A DNA stretch of 64,000 nucleotides from Posidoniimonas polymericola (GTDB lineage: Bacteria > Planctomycetota > Planctomycetia > Pirellulales > Lacipirellulaceae). Position 1 is the first letter of the stretch, and each line of letters begins with the position of its first letter. Of the stretch, positions 45,786 through 56,613 are shown in pieces. The DNA is taken from positions 1-64,000 of the forward strand of contig NZ_SJPO01000019.1 in NCBI RefSeq assembly GCF_007859935.1. Reading direction: 5' to 3'. The notes under the pieces were generated by a model that did not search any database, was not told the DNA's origin, and saw only the letters and a program-made list of their open reading frames with translations. Both the position numbers and the translations under genes were made by a program.

Positions 45786-48017
45786 TTACTCCGGCCAAGG
45801 CTCGCTGGGCCAGTCGGTTGCGGCCTCCACCGGCGATAGCTTGATCTCCGGCAGTCCAGTCGTTGGGAACGACAGCTCGCCCGATTCATCAGCCGGTGGC
45901 GGCGATTCGAGCGTCATCTGCTCCATCAGGCTTGGCGTGCCGAGGGTGGCCTGGGGCGGCGGCTCGTGCCCGTCTACTTCGGGCGCGTCGAACAGCCGGT
46001 ACGAGGGGCCCGCCGACGGCGCGACGTTCTGCGCCACACGCGGGGCGGCGTACCCGGCGGGCGTCCGCTTCTGCTCGTTCTGGGCGACCTGCATGGTGGG
46101 CGGGCGGTTGTCCCACCGGGTGGCGTCGTTGTACATGGCGGCGGCGATCATCTCGTTGGTCAGGCCGGTCGCGCCCGAAAGGTCGGCGTCGTCGAGCAGC
46201 GTGGTGAGCGTCGACCGCAGGTGCCTGTAGGCGAGGGTCGTCTGGCCGAACCAGGCGCCGCCGAGGTTGGCCCCCTCGAGCCTGGCGCCCTTGAGCGACG
46301 CGCCGCGGAGGTCGGCCCCGCTGAGGTCGGCGCCCCGGAGGTCGGCGCCCGACAGGTCGGCGTGCGCCAGGCGGGCCTCGTGGAGCTGCGCCTTGCGGAG
46401 CGACGCGCCCTGCAGCCGCGCCTTCTCGAGCACGCAGAAGTTCATCACGGCGTCGTCGAACACCGCCTTGCGCAGGTCGGCCGGTGGGGCCTCGTCGTCC
46501 ATGCGGAAGCGGAGGAAGATTGCGTCGTGGAACTCCGCGCCCATGGCGACCAATCCGCGACAGGTGACGTCGGTGAAGTTGGCCCCCTGCGCCGACGCGC
46601 CGATGAAGTGAACGTCGGCGAACCGCGCCGCCTCAAAGTCGGCGAGCTGCAGGTTGGCCTGGGTGAGGTCGACCTCTTCTAGGTGGGCGTTCTTCCACCG
46701 GCTGCCGGAGAGGTCGGCCGAGCTGAGGTCGGAGTGCTTGAAGCAGCAGCCCTCGAGCCGCGCCTCGCGCAAGAGCGGCCCGCTGAACTCGGCGTAGGCC
46801 TCGCGCCAGCGCTTGCCGAGGTCCACCAGCCGGGCGTCGAAGGCGGGTGTGAAGCCGGGGTCGCGTTCGCCGCGGAAATTGAGCGAGTAGAACGGCGCGC
46901 CGTCCTGGTACTCGTTCTGCAGCTCGCGCTTGGTGCGGCCCCACTTGGGGGTGCGGTCGGTCGGGTGGAAGTGCACCACCTTCGCGTTCAGCCAGCTGAG
47001 GTCGGTCCGCCCCTCGAACGTGCGGTGGGTCAGCTCGCGCATCCCCAGCAGCACGATCAGCGCGATCACCCACTGGCCGGCGTGGGCCAGCCGGTTGCGG
47101 CGGAGTGTGAAGGCGCCTCGGGCCGCCAGCACGCTGCCGACCGCCACGTACGCGATCGCCGCGCAGGCGACCGCCTGCACCATCGATTGGGGCATGTCGT
47201 GCCGGATCGCGCACTGCCGCCAGACGCTGTACACCGTGATCGGGCCCAGGCCCCACGCCAGCAGCACCGAGAGCAGCGTCTGCGAGACGAACATCCGCGG
47301 GCGGTCGCGCAGCTGGCGCCACTGCCAGCGGACCAGGCCGAGCACCATCCAGCCGTGCGTCTTGCGGTCGATCGGCTCGCCGTCGGGGAACACGGCCGGC
47401 AGCCGGCCCAGCACGTCCCAGATTCGCTGCAGGTAGACGTGCAGGTAGCAGTAGACGCCGATCACCAGGAACGGGCCGAGCAGGAAGAACAGCTCGCTGG
47501 GGGCGTCGACGTCGAACACCGGCAGGCTCACCACACCGTCGTTGGTCAGCAGCTGCAGCTGCGTGGTGCTGATCAGCATCAGCCACACGAACGCGCACCC
47601 GCCGACCATCCACATGAAGATCGCCCGGGCGAAGTCGGCCGTGTCGCCGCAGCGGGCGGCCTCTTCGAGCCGCTCGATCGAGATGTTTTCAGGCAGCTCG
47701 GCGCCGGTCAGGTCGGTCCCGGCGAGCTGGCCAGCGATCAGGCCCTTGGCGCCGGTTAGCACACAGTCGCGGAGCGACGCCTCGCGGAGTCGGGCGTTGT
47801 GCAGCCTGGCGCCGTCGAGCCGGGCGCCGTCGAGCGTCGCGCCGCGGAGGTCGGCCCCCGACAGGTCGGCGCCCGCCAGGATAGCCCCCGAGAGGTCGGC
47901 GCAGCGGAGCTGCAGCGGTTGGTCGGGGAACTGGCGTCGGTGCTCGGCGATCGCGTCGGCCCCGCGCAACGCCAGCGGCACATGGAGCGGCTGCGGCGGT
48001 CGACCAAAGCGAGGCAT
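45786..48017 (-). CDS. Membrane pentapeptide-repeat protein
   Basis: A 743-residue protein with two blocks of A(D/N)LxG pentapeptide repeats that form right-handed beta-helices. Block one is at about 38-110 (LSGAILAGADLSGADLRGATLDGA). Block two is at about 415-620 (SSADLSGSRWKNAHLEEVDL through GADLRGADLSGADLRGASLKG). Between them are five or so hydrophobic helices at about 130-340. The last ~120 residues are Pro/Gln/Glu-rich. The helices place the repeat blocks on one face of the membrane, probably the cytosol. Function unknown; no effector or channel motif seen. Confidence 0.82.
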   Translation of the reverse strand: MPRFGRPPQPLHVPLALRGADAIAEHRRQFPDQPLQLRCADLSGAILAGADLSGADLRGATLDGARLDGARLHNARLREASLRDCVLTGAKGLIAGQLAGTDLTGAELPENISIERLEEAARCGDTADFARAIFMWMVGGCAFVWLMLISTTQLQLLTNDGVVSLPVFDVDAPSELFFLLGPFLVIGVYCYLHVYLQRIWDVLGRLPAVFPDGEPIDRKTHGWMVLGLVRWQWRQLRDRPRMFVSQTLLSVLLAWGLGPITVYSVWRQCAIRHDMPQSMVQAVACAAIAYVAVGSVLAARGAFTLRRNRLAHAGQWVIALIVLLGMRELTHRTFEGRTDLSWLNAKVVHFHPTDRTPKWGRTKRELQNEYQDGAPFYSLNFRGERDPGFTPAFDARLVDLGKRWREAYAEFSGPLLREARLEGCCFKHSDLSSADLSGSRWKNAHLEEVDLTQANLQLADFEAARFADVHFIGASAQGANFTDVTCRGLVAMGAEFHDAIFLRFRMDDEAPPADLRKAVFDDAVMNFCVLEKARLQGASLRKAQLHEARLAHADLSGADLRGADLSGADLRGASLKGARLEGANLGGAWFGQTTLAYRHLRSTLTTLLDDADLSGATGLTNEMIAAAMYNDATRWDNRPPTMQVAQNEQKRTPAGYAAPRVAQNVAPSAGPSYRLFDAPEVDGHEPPPQATLGTPSLMEQMTLESPPPADESGELSFPTTGLPEIKLSPVEAATDWPSEPWPE

Positions 48018-48145
48018 GCTAGCGTCCGGTGAGGGCCGTTCGGGACAGAACTAGGGCCGCGGATCGTAGCAGCGAGCCGAGGGCGGAGCCAGGGCGATTG
48101 CCGGTTTGCCGAAGCCGGCCGCTGAGCGGAGCCCCCACCGAGCAG

Positions 48146-48165
48146 CCCACGGCGCCAGCCGTGGG
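48146..48165. repeat. CCCACGGC hairpin repeat, inverted copy
   Basis: CCCACGGCGCCAGCCGTGGG is the exact reverse complement of the 20-mers at 25821 and 28884. It lies in the gap between the YIP1 and pentapeptide-repeat genes, both minus strand. Confidence 0.7.
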
Positions 48166-48184
48166 ACCGTGCACCGAGCCAGCT

Positions 48185-48904
48185 CTACATGCTGAAGGCC
48201 GCGCCGCCGACTACAAACAAGAACACGATCACCATCATCGGCACAGCCACCAGCAACCCCGCCAGAATCATCGCCCCCAGACCCCTCCAGGCCGAGAACC
48301 GATTGACCTCACCGAGGCACTTGCACAACGTCACGAAAGTCCAGATTGCCAGCACCCCTTCGGTGACTTGCCTGATGGCGACCAGGCCTTGCACGCGATC
48401 GGGACCAACTTGAAAGACGAGCAGCAGCGCCAGCAGGGTGATCGGCATGGCGAACAGGCTAGGCGTCGTTCCCCACGCGTAGGCGGCGCGGGTTTCGACC
48501 AGGTTGGCCCGGCCGCCAATCCAGTGAGCGGTGATTCTCATCAGCCACGCATTGAACAGCCAGAACAGCGGCATGAAGACCAGCCCACCAATAACGGCTC
48601 CCACCGTCGTGCCGACAGAGAAGCCGCTGATCGCCTGCAGCTGCGGGTCGGTTGCCGAGTCGGCGGCCCCGCTTAGCCCGGTTGAGAGTCCGGTCATCAG
48701 CACAATCGGCAGCACCATGTACCGCGGGTCCGTTTCGACAATCTGCCGGACCGTCGCCCTCGGCTGCGTCCAGATGCTGACCCACGGGTTGAGCGTCCGG
48801 CCGGTGAGCGTCGGGTCGAACGGCCGCTCGGGGTCCTCCGCCAGCGGCGCGGCGTATGGGTTGCTCGGCGGGACTTCCCGGATGTACGGGTCTTCTGAGT
48901 TCAT
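48185..48904 (-). CDS. YIP1-family membrane protein
   Basis: A 239-residue membrane protein with a Pro/Asp-rich N-terminal tail (DPYIREVPPSNPYAAP) and five hydrophobic helices. LNPWVSIWTQPRATVRQIVETDP before the first helix is the YIP1-family signature. Bacterial members are inner-membrane proteins of unknown role. ATG 48904 is chosen; the frame upstream is Pro/Arg-rich. It may share a transcript with the pentapeptide-repeat gene, separated by a short hairpin. Confidence 0.85.
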   Translation of the reverse strand: MNSEDPYIREVPPSNPYAAPLAEDPERPFDPTLTGRTLNPWVSIWTQPRATVRQIVETDPRYMVLPIVLMTGLSTGLSGAADSATDPQLQAISGFSVGTTVGAVIGGLVFMPLFWLFNAWLMRITAHWIGGRANLVETRAAYAWGTTPSLFAMPITLLALLLVFQVGPDRVQGLVAIRQVTEGVLAIWTFVTLCKCLGEVNRFSAWRGLGAMILAGLLVAVPMMVIVFLFVVGGAAFSM

Positions 48905-48989
48905 CGGGAACCGGGGGCGGGGAGGAGGCGGGCGTCGGTGGCCCAATCTAAAGGACGCCGCCACCAGAAGAAAGCTCGCCGCGGCGCAT

Positions 48990-49019
48990 AAAAAACCGAG
49001 CCCCGCAAGCGGGGCTCGG
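48990..49019 (-). terminator. Rho-independent terminator after pckA
   Basis: On the minus strand CCGAGCCCCGC pairs with GCGGGGCTCGG (48996-49019, 11-bp perfect stem) followed by a T6 run (48990-48995). It ends pckA transcription 35 bases after the stop. Confidence 0.92.
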
Positions 49020-49053
49020 CGAATGCTGCACTAGGTTTGTGGCCGCGGGGGCT

Positions 49054-50652
49054 CTAGACCGTCGCCGGCACCTTCGGGCCCGCTTCGACAACCGCGTTGT
49101 CAACGCCACCGGCGTACTTCTTGAAGTTCTCGACGAACAGGCCGGCGAGCTTGGCCGCGGTCTTCTCGTAGGAGTTCTCGCTGGCCCACGCGTTCTTCGG
49201 CACCAGGATCTCGTCCGGCACGTTGGGGACGCTGGTCACGACCTCGAGCCCAAAGATCGGGTCGATCTCGGTCGGGGCGTCCTTGATCACGCCGGAGTGG
49301 ATGGCGTCGACGATCGCCCGGGTGTAGGCGAGCTTCATCCGCTTGCCCGTGCCATAGGCCCCGCCGGCCCAGCCGGTGTTGACCAGCCAGACATTGGCGT
49401 TGTGCTTCTTCATCTTGTCGGCCAGGAGCTCGGCGTACTTGCCGGGCTGCCAGACCAGGAACGGGCCGCCGAAGCAGGGCGAGAAGGTCGCCTCGGGCTC
49501 GGTGACGCCGACCTCGGTGCCGGCCACCTTGGCGGTGTAGCCGCTGATGAAGTGGTACATGGCGGCCTCCGGGGTCAGCTTGCTGACCGGCGGCAGCACG
49601 CCGAACGCGTCGCACGTCAGGAAGATCACGTCGGTCGGGTGCCCGGCCACGCACGGGATCTTCGCGTTGTGGATGAACTCGATCGGGTACGCGCCACGGG
49701 TGTTCTGCGTGATCGAGGTGTCGTGGAAGTCGACGTGGTGGGTGTCCTCGTCGTACACGACGTTCTCGAGCACGCTGCCGAACCGCAGGGCCTGGAAGAT
49801 GTCGGGCTCGCTCTCGGGGGTCAGGTCGATCGCCTTGGCGTAGCAACCACCCTCGATGTTGAAGACGCCGTCGTCGTTCCAGCAGTGCTCGTCGTCGCCG
49901 ATGAGCCGCCGCTTGGGGTCTGCCGACAGGGTCGTCTTGCCCGTGCCGGACAAGCCGAACAGCAGCGACGACTGCTCGCTGTCCTTGGCGGCCGTGGCCG
50001 AGCAGTGCATCGACAGCACGTCCTGGGCGGGCATGAAGTAGTTCATCATCGTGAACACGCCCTTCTTCATCTCGCCGGCGTACTCGGAGCCGAGGATCAC
50101 CATCTGGCGGCTCTCTAGGTTCACGTCGACGCTGGTCTTGCTGGTCATGCCGCGGGTGTGCTTGTTGGCCGGGAACGCGCCGGCGTTGTAGATCACCACA
50201 TCGGGCTCGCCGAACTCGGCCAGATCTTCGGCCGAGGGGCGGATCAGCATCGTGTGCATGAACAACGCGTGGTAGGGCCGTTCGCAGATGACGCGAACCT
50301 TCAGCCGCGTGGTGGGGTCCCACCCGGCAAACGCGTCGACCACGTACAGCGAGTCACGCGTGTTGAGGTAGTCCTGGGCGCGCTCGAGGTTGGTCTCGAA
50401 CGTGTCGAGGTCGATCGGCACGTTGATCGAGCCCCACCAGACCTGGTCCTTCGAGGGGGCCTGCTCGACGACACGCTTGTCTTTCGGGCTCCGTCCGGTC
50501 TTGGCGCCCGAGTAGGCGACCAGGGCGCCACGGTCGGAGATCACCGAATCGGGCTCGCGACGCAGGGCCTCCTGGTACAGAACGGCCGGCGAAAGATTCC
50601 GCTTGACGTTCTGGACGGTGATCCCGTGTTGACTGATGTCGAAGTTTTCCAT
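49054..50652 (-). CDS. pckA: Phosphoenolpyruvate carboxykinase (ATP)
   Basis: A 532-residue ATP-dependent PEP carboxykinase, converting oxaloacetate to PEP for gluconeogenesis. Kinase-1a GLSGTGKTTLSADP, kinase-2 LIGDDEHCW with its Asp pair, RSPKDKRVV and NTGWAGGAYGTGKRMKL are diagnostic. ATG 50652 has GGGAG nine bases upstream and matches family length; the frame continues 96 codons further without support. A strong terminator follows. Divergent from avtA. Confidence 0.96.
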   Translation of the reverse strand: MENFDISQHGITVQNVKRNLSPAVLYQEALRREPDSVISDRGALVAYSGAKTGRSPKDKRVVEQAPSKDQVWWGSINVPIDLDTFETNLERAQDYLNTRDSLYVVDAFAGWDPTTRLKVRVICERPYHALFMHTMLIRPSAEDLAEFGEPDVVIYNAGAFPANKHTRGMTSKTSVDVNLESRQMVILGSEYAGEMKKGVFTMMNYFMPAQDVLSMHCSATAAKDSEQSSLLFGLSGTGKTTLSADPKRRLIGDDEHCWNDDGVFNIEGGCYAKAIDLTPESEPDIFQALRFGSVLENVVYDEDTHHVDFHDTSITQNTRGAYPIEFIHNAKIPCVAGHPTDVIFLTCDAFGVLPPVSKLTPEAAMYHFISGYTAKVAGTEVGVTEPEATFSPCFGGPFLVWQPGKYAELLADKMKKHNANVWLVNTGWAGGAYGTGKRMKLAYTRAIVDAIHSGVIKDAPTEIDPIFGLEVVTSVPNVPDEILVPKNAWASENSYEKTAAKLAGLFVENFKKYAGGVDNAVVEAGPKVPATV

Positions 50653-50887
50653 TGCAGTTTCTCCCTCATAAACCAATGTGTGACGGGGCCGAAGCGGGGC
50701 GACTGGCCCGTGGGCCTCTACGATCGGGCCGCAACGATTGGGCCGTAACTGTGCGGAACCGACACGTCCTCTTGTGCGGTCCTGCCCGCCTGGGCGGCTG
50801 CTTACCCGGCGATTACCATCTTCCCTAGAGGATTTAGGGCGCGTGAGCGACGGGCCTAACAACCGTGAATGTAACAAAGCGAATGAC

Positions 50888-52156
50888 ATGCCGTTAAGGA
50901 TCTCCGAAGCAGGAAATCGACTTTCAACCGCCACCGGCATCTACGAGCTGATGGACGACCTGGGCCACGCCATGACCGGCCCCGGCGCCGGCAAGATGCG
51001 GATGCTGGGGGGAGGCGCCCCCGCCGCCATCCCCGCGGCCCAGGAAGTCTGGCGGCGGCGGCTCGCCGAGCTGCTCGCCGACCCGGACCAGGTCGATCAG
51101 GTGTTGGGCGTCTACGACGCGCCGGCCGGCAGCCCCGCCTTCCGCAAGAGTGTTGCGGACTGCTTCCGGCGTGAGCTCGGCTGGGACATCACCGAACAGA
51201 ACGTCGCGGTCACGGCGGGCGGCCAGGCGGCGTTCTTCCAGCTGTTCACCCTGCTGGGCGACGCTACCCAGCCGATCGCGCTGCCGATTTCGCCCGAGTA
51301 CATCGGCTACGCCGACCAGGGGACCCAGCCCGGGCTGTTCCGCTCGCACCGCCCCAAGATCGAGGAGATCGGCCCGCACGACTTCAAGTACCACGTCGAC
51401 TTCGAGAACCTCGACCTCAGCGGCGCGGGCGCCGTCTGCGTGAGCCGGCCCACCAACCCCAGCGGCAACGTGCTGTCCGACCACGAGCTGGCCCGGCTGA
51501 CCCAGCTCGCCAAGGCCGAGGGCTGCCCGCTGATTGTCGACAACGCCTACGGCCAGCCCTTCCCGGGCGCGATCTTCACCCAGGCGAGCCCGCCGCCGTG
51601 GGACCACGACACGATTCTGGTCTACAGCCTGTCGAAGCTCGGCCTGCCCGGCACGCGGACCGGGGTTGTGATCGCGAGCGAGGAGATCGCCCGCCGAGTC
51701 GCCGCGATGACCGCCGTCGTGGGCCTGGCCAACAACAACACGGGCCAGGCAATCGTCGGCCCGCTGCTCGACTCCGGCGAGGCGCTCACGCTCAGCCGCG
51801 ACGTGATCAAGCCGTTCTACCAGGAGCGGGCCAAGCTGGCCCGCGAGATCCTGGCCGAGGCGTTCGGCGACGCGTTCCCGTACCGCGTGCACCTGACCGA
51901 GGGGGCGTTCTTCCTGTGGCTCTGGCTCCCCGAACTACCGATCGGTTCCCGCGAGCTGTACGAGCGGCTCAAGCGGCGCGACGTGCTGGTCGTTCCTGGC
52001 GACTACTTCTTCTACGGGCTGCCGGAAGGCGACAGCAGCTCTAACGAGTGGCCCCACCGCCGCCAGTGCCTGCGGCTGACGTTCTCGCAGAGCGAACAGA
52101 CCGTCCGCGAGGCGCTGGAGATTATGGCCGAGGAGCTGAGAGCCCTGCACGGCTAA
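50888..52156 (+). CDS. avtA: Valine-pyruvate aminotransferase
   Basis: A 422-residue class I PLP aminotransferase most like AvtA, which exchanges amino groups between valine and pyruvate (alanine). The start SEAGNRLSTATGIYELMDDLGHAM then MLGGGAPAAIP is characteristic. The PLP lysine lies in YSLSKLGLPGTRTG, the ring-binding residues in SRPTNPSGN and VDNAYGQPF, and a late arginine in LRLTFSQ. ATG 50888 matches the family N-terminus; a longer frame lacks support. Followed by a terminator-like hairpin. Confidence 0.9.
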   Translation: MPLRISEAGNRLSTATGIYELMDDLGHAMTGPGAGKMRMLGGGAPAAIPAAQEVWRRRLAELLADPDQVDQVLGVYDAPAGSPAFRKSVADCFRRELGWDITEQNVAVTAGGQAAFFQLFTLLGDATQPIALPISPEYIGYADQGTQPGLFRSHRPKIEEIGPHDFKYHVDFENLDLSGAGAVCVSRPTNPSGNVLSDHELARLTQLAKAEGCPLIVDNAYGQPFPGAIFTQASPPPWDHDTILVYSLSKLGLPGTRTGVVIASEEIARRVAAMTAVVGLANNNTGQAIVGPLLDSGEALTLSRDVIKPFYQERAKLAREILAEAFGDAFPYRVHLTEGAFFLWLWLPELPIGSRELYERLKRRDVLVVPGDYFFYGLPEGDSSSNEWPHRRQCLRLTFSQSEQTVREALEIMAEELRALHG

Positions 52157-52227
52157 CACAGCCAACTCGGGAGCCGCTGGTTGGCGCCGGTGTTGAAAAG
52201 ACCGTCGGCAATGAGCCAACGCAAAAG

Positions 52228-52247
52228 CCCACGGCTCCCGCCGTGGG
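52228..52247. repeat. CCCACGGC hairpin repeat, variant loop
   Basis: CCCACGGCTCCCGCCGTGGG: same arms as the copies at 25821, 28884 and 48146, with a different loop. Located ~70 bases after avtA. Confidence 0.65.
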
Positions 52248-52297
52248 CTGCTCGGTATCGCTGCTGAGTGGTGACTGGGCCGCGGCTGAAAATCAAA

Positions 52298-52348
52298 CGG
52301 GCCCGGGCGACGCTTCCCAATGATGCGTGCCGCCCGGACCCGGTTTTT
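52298..52348 (+). terminator. Terminator-like hairpin between avtA and clpX
   Basis: CGGGCCCGGGCG (52298-52309) pairs with CGCCCGGACCCG (with one bulge or mismatch), extended by a CGC/GCG step, followed by a T5 run at 52344-52348. It would end avtA transcripts; clpX ends ~100 bases beyond on the other strand. Confidence 0.75.
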
Positions 52349-52447
52349 CCGGGCGACTTAACCCCCGGCGGCGGCAGCGTCTAGCGCCCCCGCCCCGGGT
52401 TTGAACGTCGCCCAGGAATTTGATCTCAGGTTGTCAGTCGTGCGCTG

Positions 52448-53728
<1,281 letters not shown>

Positions 53729-54096
53729 AAACAACTCCTTTTCCCCGTTACTGCGTATGGCGCGGCCGGTGTGGCCGACGCGCTCCGCGGTTTATCCTGT
53801 GGTGCCGCTCGATGTCCGCATCTCGGCAGACACTGTTTGGGCGTCCGACGCCGCGGCCTGGGACCCCTCCGCCGTCTAGCGGGATGGGTCGTTGGGCTTC
53901 TTGCGTCCGTTCGCCAAAGCTTTGTCTACCGAGCCGCGACCACACGTCAGGCGGGGCTTCCTTGTCCACGCACTCTTTCGAGCAGTGTTCGCATCTCGGT
54001 ACGCATCGCTGACCGAATCCGTTCATCGGCTGGGGTGAGTTTCTTTCGCCACAGCGCTTTGCTAGCAACGCAAGGGCTCGCCAGGCGAACCCACCG
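53729..54096. other. Upstream region of clpX with an open stretch after the SHOCT-like gene
   Basis: No complete gene. From the TGA of the SHOCT-like gene the same minus-strand frame stays open for ~49 codons to a stop at 53947, including the plausible LTPADERIRSAMRTEMR. It lacks a start codon near its beginning. The rest of the gap is featureless. Confidence 0.4.
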
Positions 54097-54432
54097 TCAC
54101 AGGGCGCCGTGGCCCGCATCACCCGCAGCAGACGAACGGGACAGGTCTCTCTTCGCTTCGGCCAGCAGGGCTTCCATGGTGAGCGGCAGGTCCTCGACCC
54201 GCACGCCGCCCTCGAGTTGCCCCGCTAGCGTCGTCTTAATGGTTCGGTATTCCTCGTCGCTTAGCCCACCTTGGGAGTGCAGTTCCCTGAAGTTCGTGAG
54301 CATGTCGCTGGCGGTTGGGGTGTCTTCAGCCTCAACATCGCGCAATCTTTTCATCAGCCAAAACAGGCCGCCAGCCGCAGCAAGCACGACCGCAAACAAG
54401 AGCGCCGCTTCCGTCACCGGATGAATCGCCAT
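54097..54432 (-). CDS. Single-span membrane protein with SHOCT-like domain
   Basis: A 111-residue protein. One membrane helix near residues 7-26 (ALLFAVVLAAAGGLFWLM), a basic stretch, then a SHOCT-like short helical segment (TASDMLTNFRELHSQGGLSDEEYRTIKTTL) at about 40-70. The tail is charged. Such small proteins are common in planctomycetes; SHOCT segments are thought to oligomerise. ATG 54432 is chosen as the start before the helix. After its TGA the frame stays open for ~49 codons. Confidence 0.75.
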   Translation of the reverse strand: MAIHPVTEAALLFAVVLAAAGGLFWLMKRLRDVEAEDTPTASDMLTNFRELHSQGGLSDEEYRTIKTTLAGQLEGGVRVEDLPLTMEALLAEAKRDLSRSSAAGDAGHGAL

Positions 54433-54821
54433 GATCGAATCAAGCACCGTGTCGGACCGCGGCGGGACCATCGGGGATCAACGCCGGGGTCGTGTTGTTC
54501 GCATCGCCCCTGGTGGGAGACTCCCTGGACGGGTCCGTGGGTGAGCCCGCCGCGCAGCCGGTCGCCAAGGGGGAGTGTCCGCCGCGTGGCCCACCCCCCG
54601 CAATTATGCCGCTGTCGCTGGCCGTAGTCCAGAAAATGCCGCTAGCAGCGTCGTGACCCGGGTATTTTACCCGCCCCTCCTGGATCGCCAAATCGCAATA
54701 ATTCCGCTGTTTCGGCTCAGGTCCCCGCCAGCCCCGGCCCGCAACCGATAGGACCGGTGGAGGACCGCCGCGCGCGCACCTTATTCCCTAGCCCGTCTGC
54801 CGCGGTCCTCCGGAGAACCCC
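54433..54821. other. Intergenic region, nothing recognised
   Basis: A divergent gap between the SHOCT-like gene (minus) and the secreted protein gene (plus). One minus-strand open frame (54440-54691) has Gly/Pro/Thr-rich content with no family and overlaps the start of the neighbour; I do not support it. No clear repeats or promoter. Confidence 0.4.
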
Positions 54822-56576
54822 ATGACCCGGAAGACCACCCCTACCCGCCGCGGGCCGATACTCTGGCGTCTGCTGACGCTCGTGGCGGTGCTGCTCGCCG
54901 CGCCGCGGCCCGCCGCGGCCCAGGGGGCAGGGGAAACGGTCGTGTGGGGGCAGGACGTTTTTGTCATCCCTTATAAGTGGTCGGGCGGCTCGGACCGCGG
55001 CTCGGTGCGGGAGGTGGTGCTGTACCTCTCGGAGAACCACGGCGGCGACTGGAAGGAGGTCACCCGCGCCCGGCCCGACGTGCAGTCCTTCATGTACCGC
55101 GCGCCGGCCGATGGCGAGTTCTGGTTCGCGATCCGCACTATCGACAACGCCGGCGGCAAGTGGCCCGCCGGTCCGATGCAGCCCGAATTGCGGGTGGTGG
55201 TGGACACTCAGCTCCCCAAGGTTCAGATCACGCGGGCCACGCTTACGCCCGAGGGCGGGCTGAGCGTCGAGGCCAACGCCGCCGATCCGCAGCTCGACCC
55301 CAACGGGGCGACGATCTCCTACCAGCACCCGGCTACCGGCGCGTGGGTCGATGTGCCGGCGACTGTTGCGCCAGGATTTGCCGGCGCGGCGACCCTCCGC
55401 GGCAACGCGGTGCTGCCGCCTGGCACGCGCGGCGTGATGGTGCGTGTCTCGGTGAAAGACAAGGCGGGCAACCCAGCCAACGCCGGCGTGATGGCCACCG
55501 CGCCGTACGAGGCGTACCGCGGGGCGCCGGCGTTCGCGGCTTCGACCACAATCGACGGGCGGGGAGGTTGGTCGTCGGCCCCCACGGCGGGCGGCTACAG
55601 TGGAGCGGGGCCTTCGATGGGCGCTGCGACGAATGCGCCCGGCCTGCCAGCGGACCCCTTCACCAGCAGCACCGCGTTCGCCCCGGCACCGCCGCCGACC
55701 GAGTTCGGCGGCCCGACCGCGCCGCCGACCCAGCCGGCGCCCGCTGCGCAGGTCTGGCGGCCCGACAACACGCCACTGCCAAGCGTCGCCGCGAGCCCGC
55801 TGGCGAACGCCCCACCGACGCAGGTCTCCGCGACGCCGTCGACGCTTCCCAACACCCTGCCTTCAAACACCGGGCCTCCCAACACCATGCACTACGCGTC
55901 GAGCACGCCGCCGCAGCAACTGCCGGTCGCAGGCGGGGCTCCGACCGGGCCGCCGCGGCTGGTGGTCAACTCCGACCGCTTCGAACTCCAGTACGACCTG
56001 CACTCGGTAGGACGCTGGGGCGTGTCGAAGGTGGAGGTGTGGGGCACCGAGGACCGCGGCGCCACCTGGCGGAGGTTCGCGATCGACTCCGACCAGCGCA
56101 GCCCGGTGGACGTCCAGGCGCCGGCCGATGGCGTGTACGGATTTGCCATCATCGTGCAGAGCGTCGGCGGGCTTGAACGCCAGCCCCCGCAGGCGGGCGA
56201 CCAGCCGGACGTGTACGTCGAGGTCGACCGGTCTCGGCCGACCGCCGCGATCACCAGCGCCGTGCAGCCCGATGGCTACTTCGCCGACCACCTGAACCTG
56301 GCGTGGCAGGCCGGCGACGCCAACCTGGCCGAGCGGCCGATCTCGCTGCTGTACGCCGCCCAGCCGAGCGGGCCGTGGCTGCCGATCGCCTCGAACCTGC
56401 CCAACAGCGGGCGGTACTCCTGGCGGTTGCAGCGGCACCTGCCGGACCGGCTGTTTGTGCGGATCGAGGCCCGCGACACCGCCGGCAACATCGGCGTGGA
56501 CCAGACGCCACAGCCGGTCGAGATCCGTCTAAGCGAGTCGTCGGGCCGGATCCACCACGCCCGGCCGCTTCACTAG
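54822..56576 (+). CDS. Secreted multi-domain beta-sandwich protein
   Basis: A 584-residue exported protein. The signal peptide covers about residues 1-33 (RRGPILWRLLTLVAVLLAAPRPAAAQ). The rest has Ig/fibronectin-like beta modules: FVIPYKWSGG at the start, LVVNSDRFELQYDLHSVGRWGVSKVEVW late, and a closing NIGVDQTPQPVEIRLS strand. Two modules share a DGxYGFAI / DGEFWFAIRT phrase. A Pro/Ala/Thr-rich linker (about 230-370) separates the front and rear modules. No enzyme motif. Planctomycete-style conserved hypothetical, probably periplasmic or surface. Confidence 0.8.
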   Translation: MTRKTTPTRRGPILWRLLTLVAVLLAAPRPAAAQGAGETVVWGQDVFVIPYKWSGGSDRGSVREVVLYLSENHGGDWKEVTRARPDVQSFMYRAPADGEFWFAIRTIDNAGGKWPAGPMQPELRVVVDTQLPKVQITRATLTPEGGLSVEANAADPQLDPNGATISYQHPATGAWVDVPATVAPGFAGAATLRGNAVLPPGTRGVMVRVSVKDKAGNPANAGVMATAPYEAYRGAPAFAASTTIDGRGGWSSAPTAGGYSGAGPSMGAATNAPGLPADPFTSSTAFAPAPPPTEFGGPTAPPTQPAPAAQVWRPDNTPLPSVAASPLANAPPTQVSATPSTLPNTLPSNTGPPNTMHYASSTPPQQLPVAGGAPTGPPRLVVNSDRFELQYDLHSVGRWGVSKVEVWGTEDRGATWRRFAIDSDQRSPVDVQAPADGVYGFAIIVQSVGGLERQPPQAGDQPDVYVEVDRSRPTAAITSAVQPDGYFADHLNLAWQAGDANLAERPISLLYAAQPSGPWLPIASNLPNSGRYSWRLQRHLPDRLFVRIEARDTAGNIGVDQTPQPVEIRLSESSGRIHHARPLH

Positions 56577-56613
56577 CCGCCCGCGGGCGCGGTAGACTCG
56601 CCCCGCAGGGCCC

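Noticed and set aside
53748-54122. A 124-codon minus-strand frame upstream of clpX
   Set aside because: Arg/Cys/Pro-rich, overlaps the end of the SHOCT-like gene, and has no conserved pattern.
54440-54691. An 83-codon minus-strand frame before the SHOCT-like gene
   Set aside because: Gly/Thr/Pro-rich with no family, no ribosome site, and overlap with the real start.
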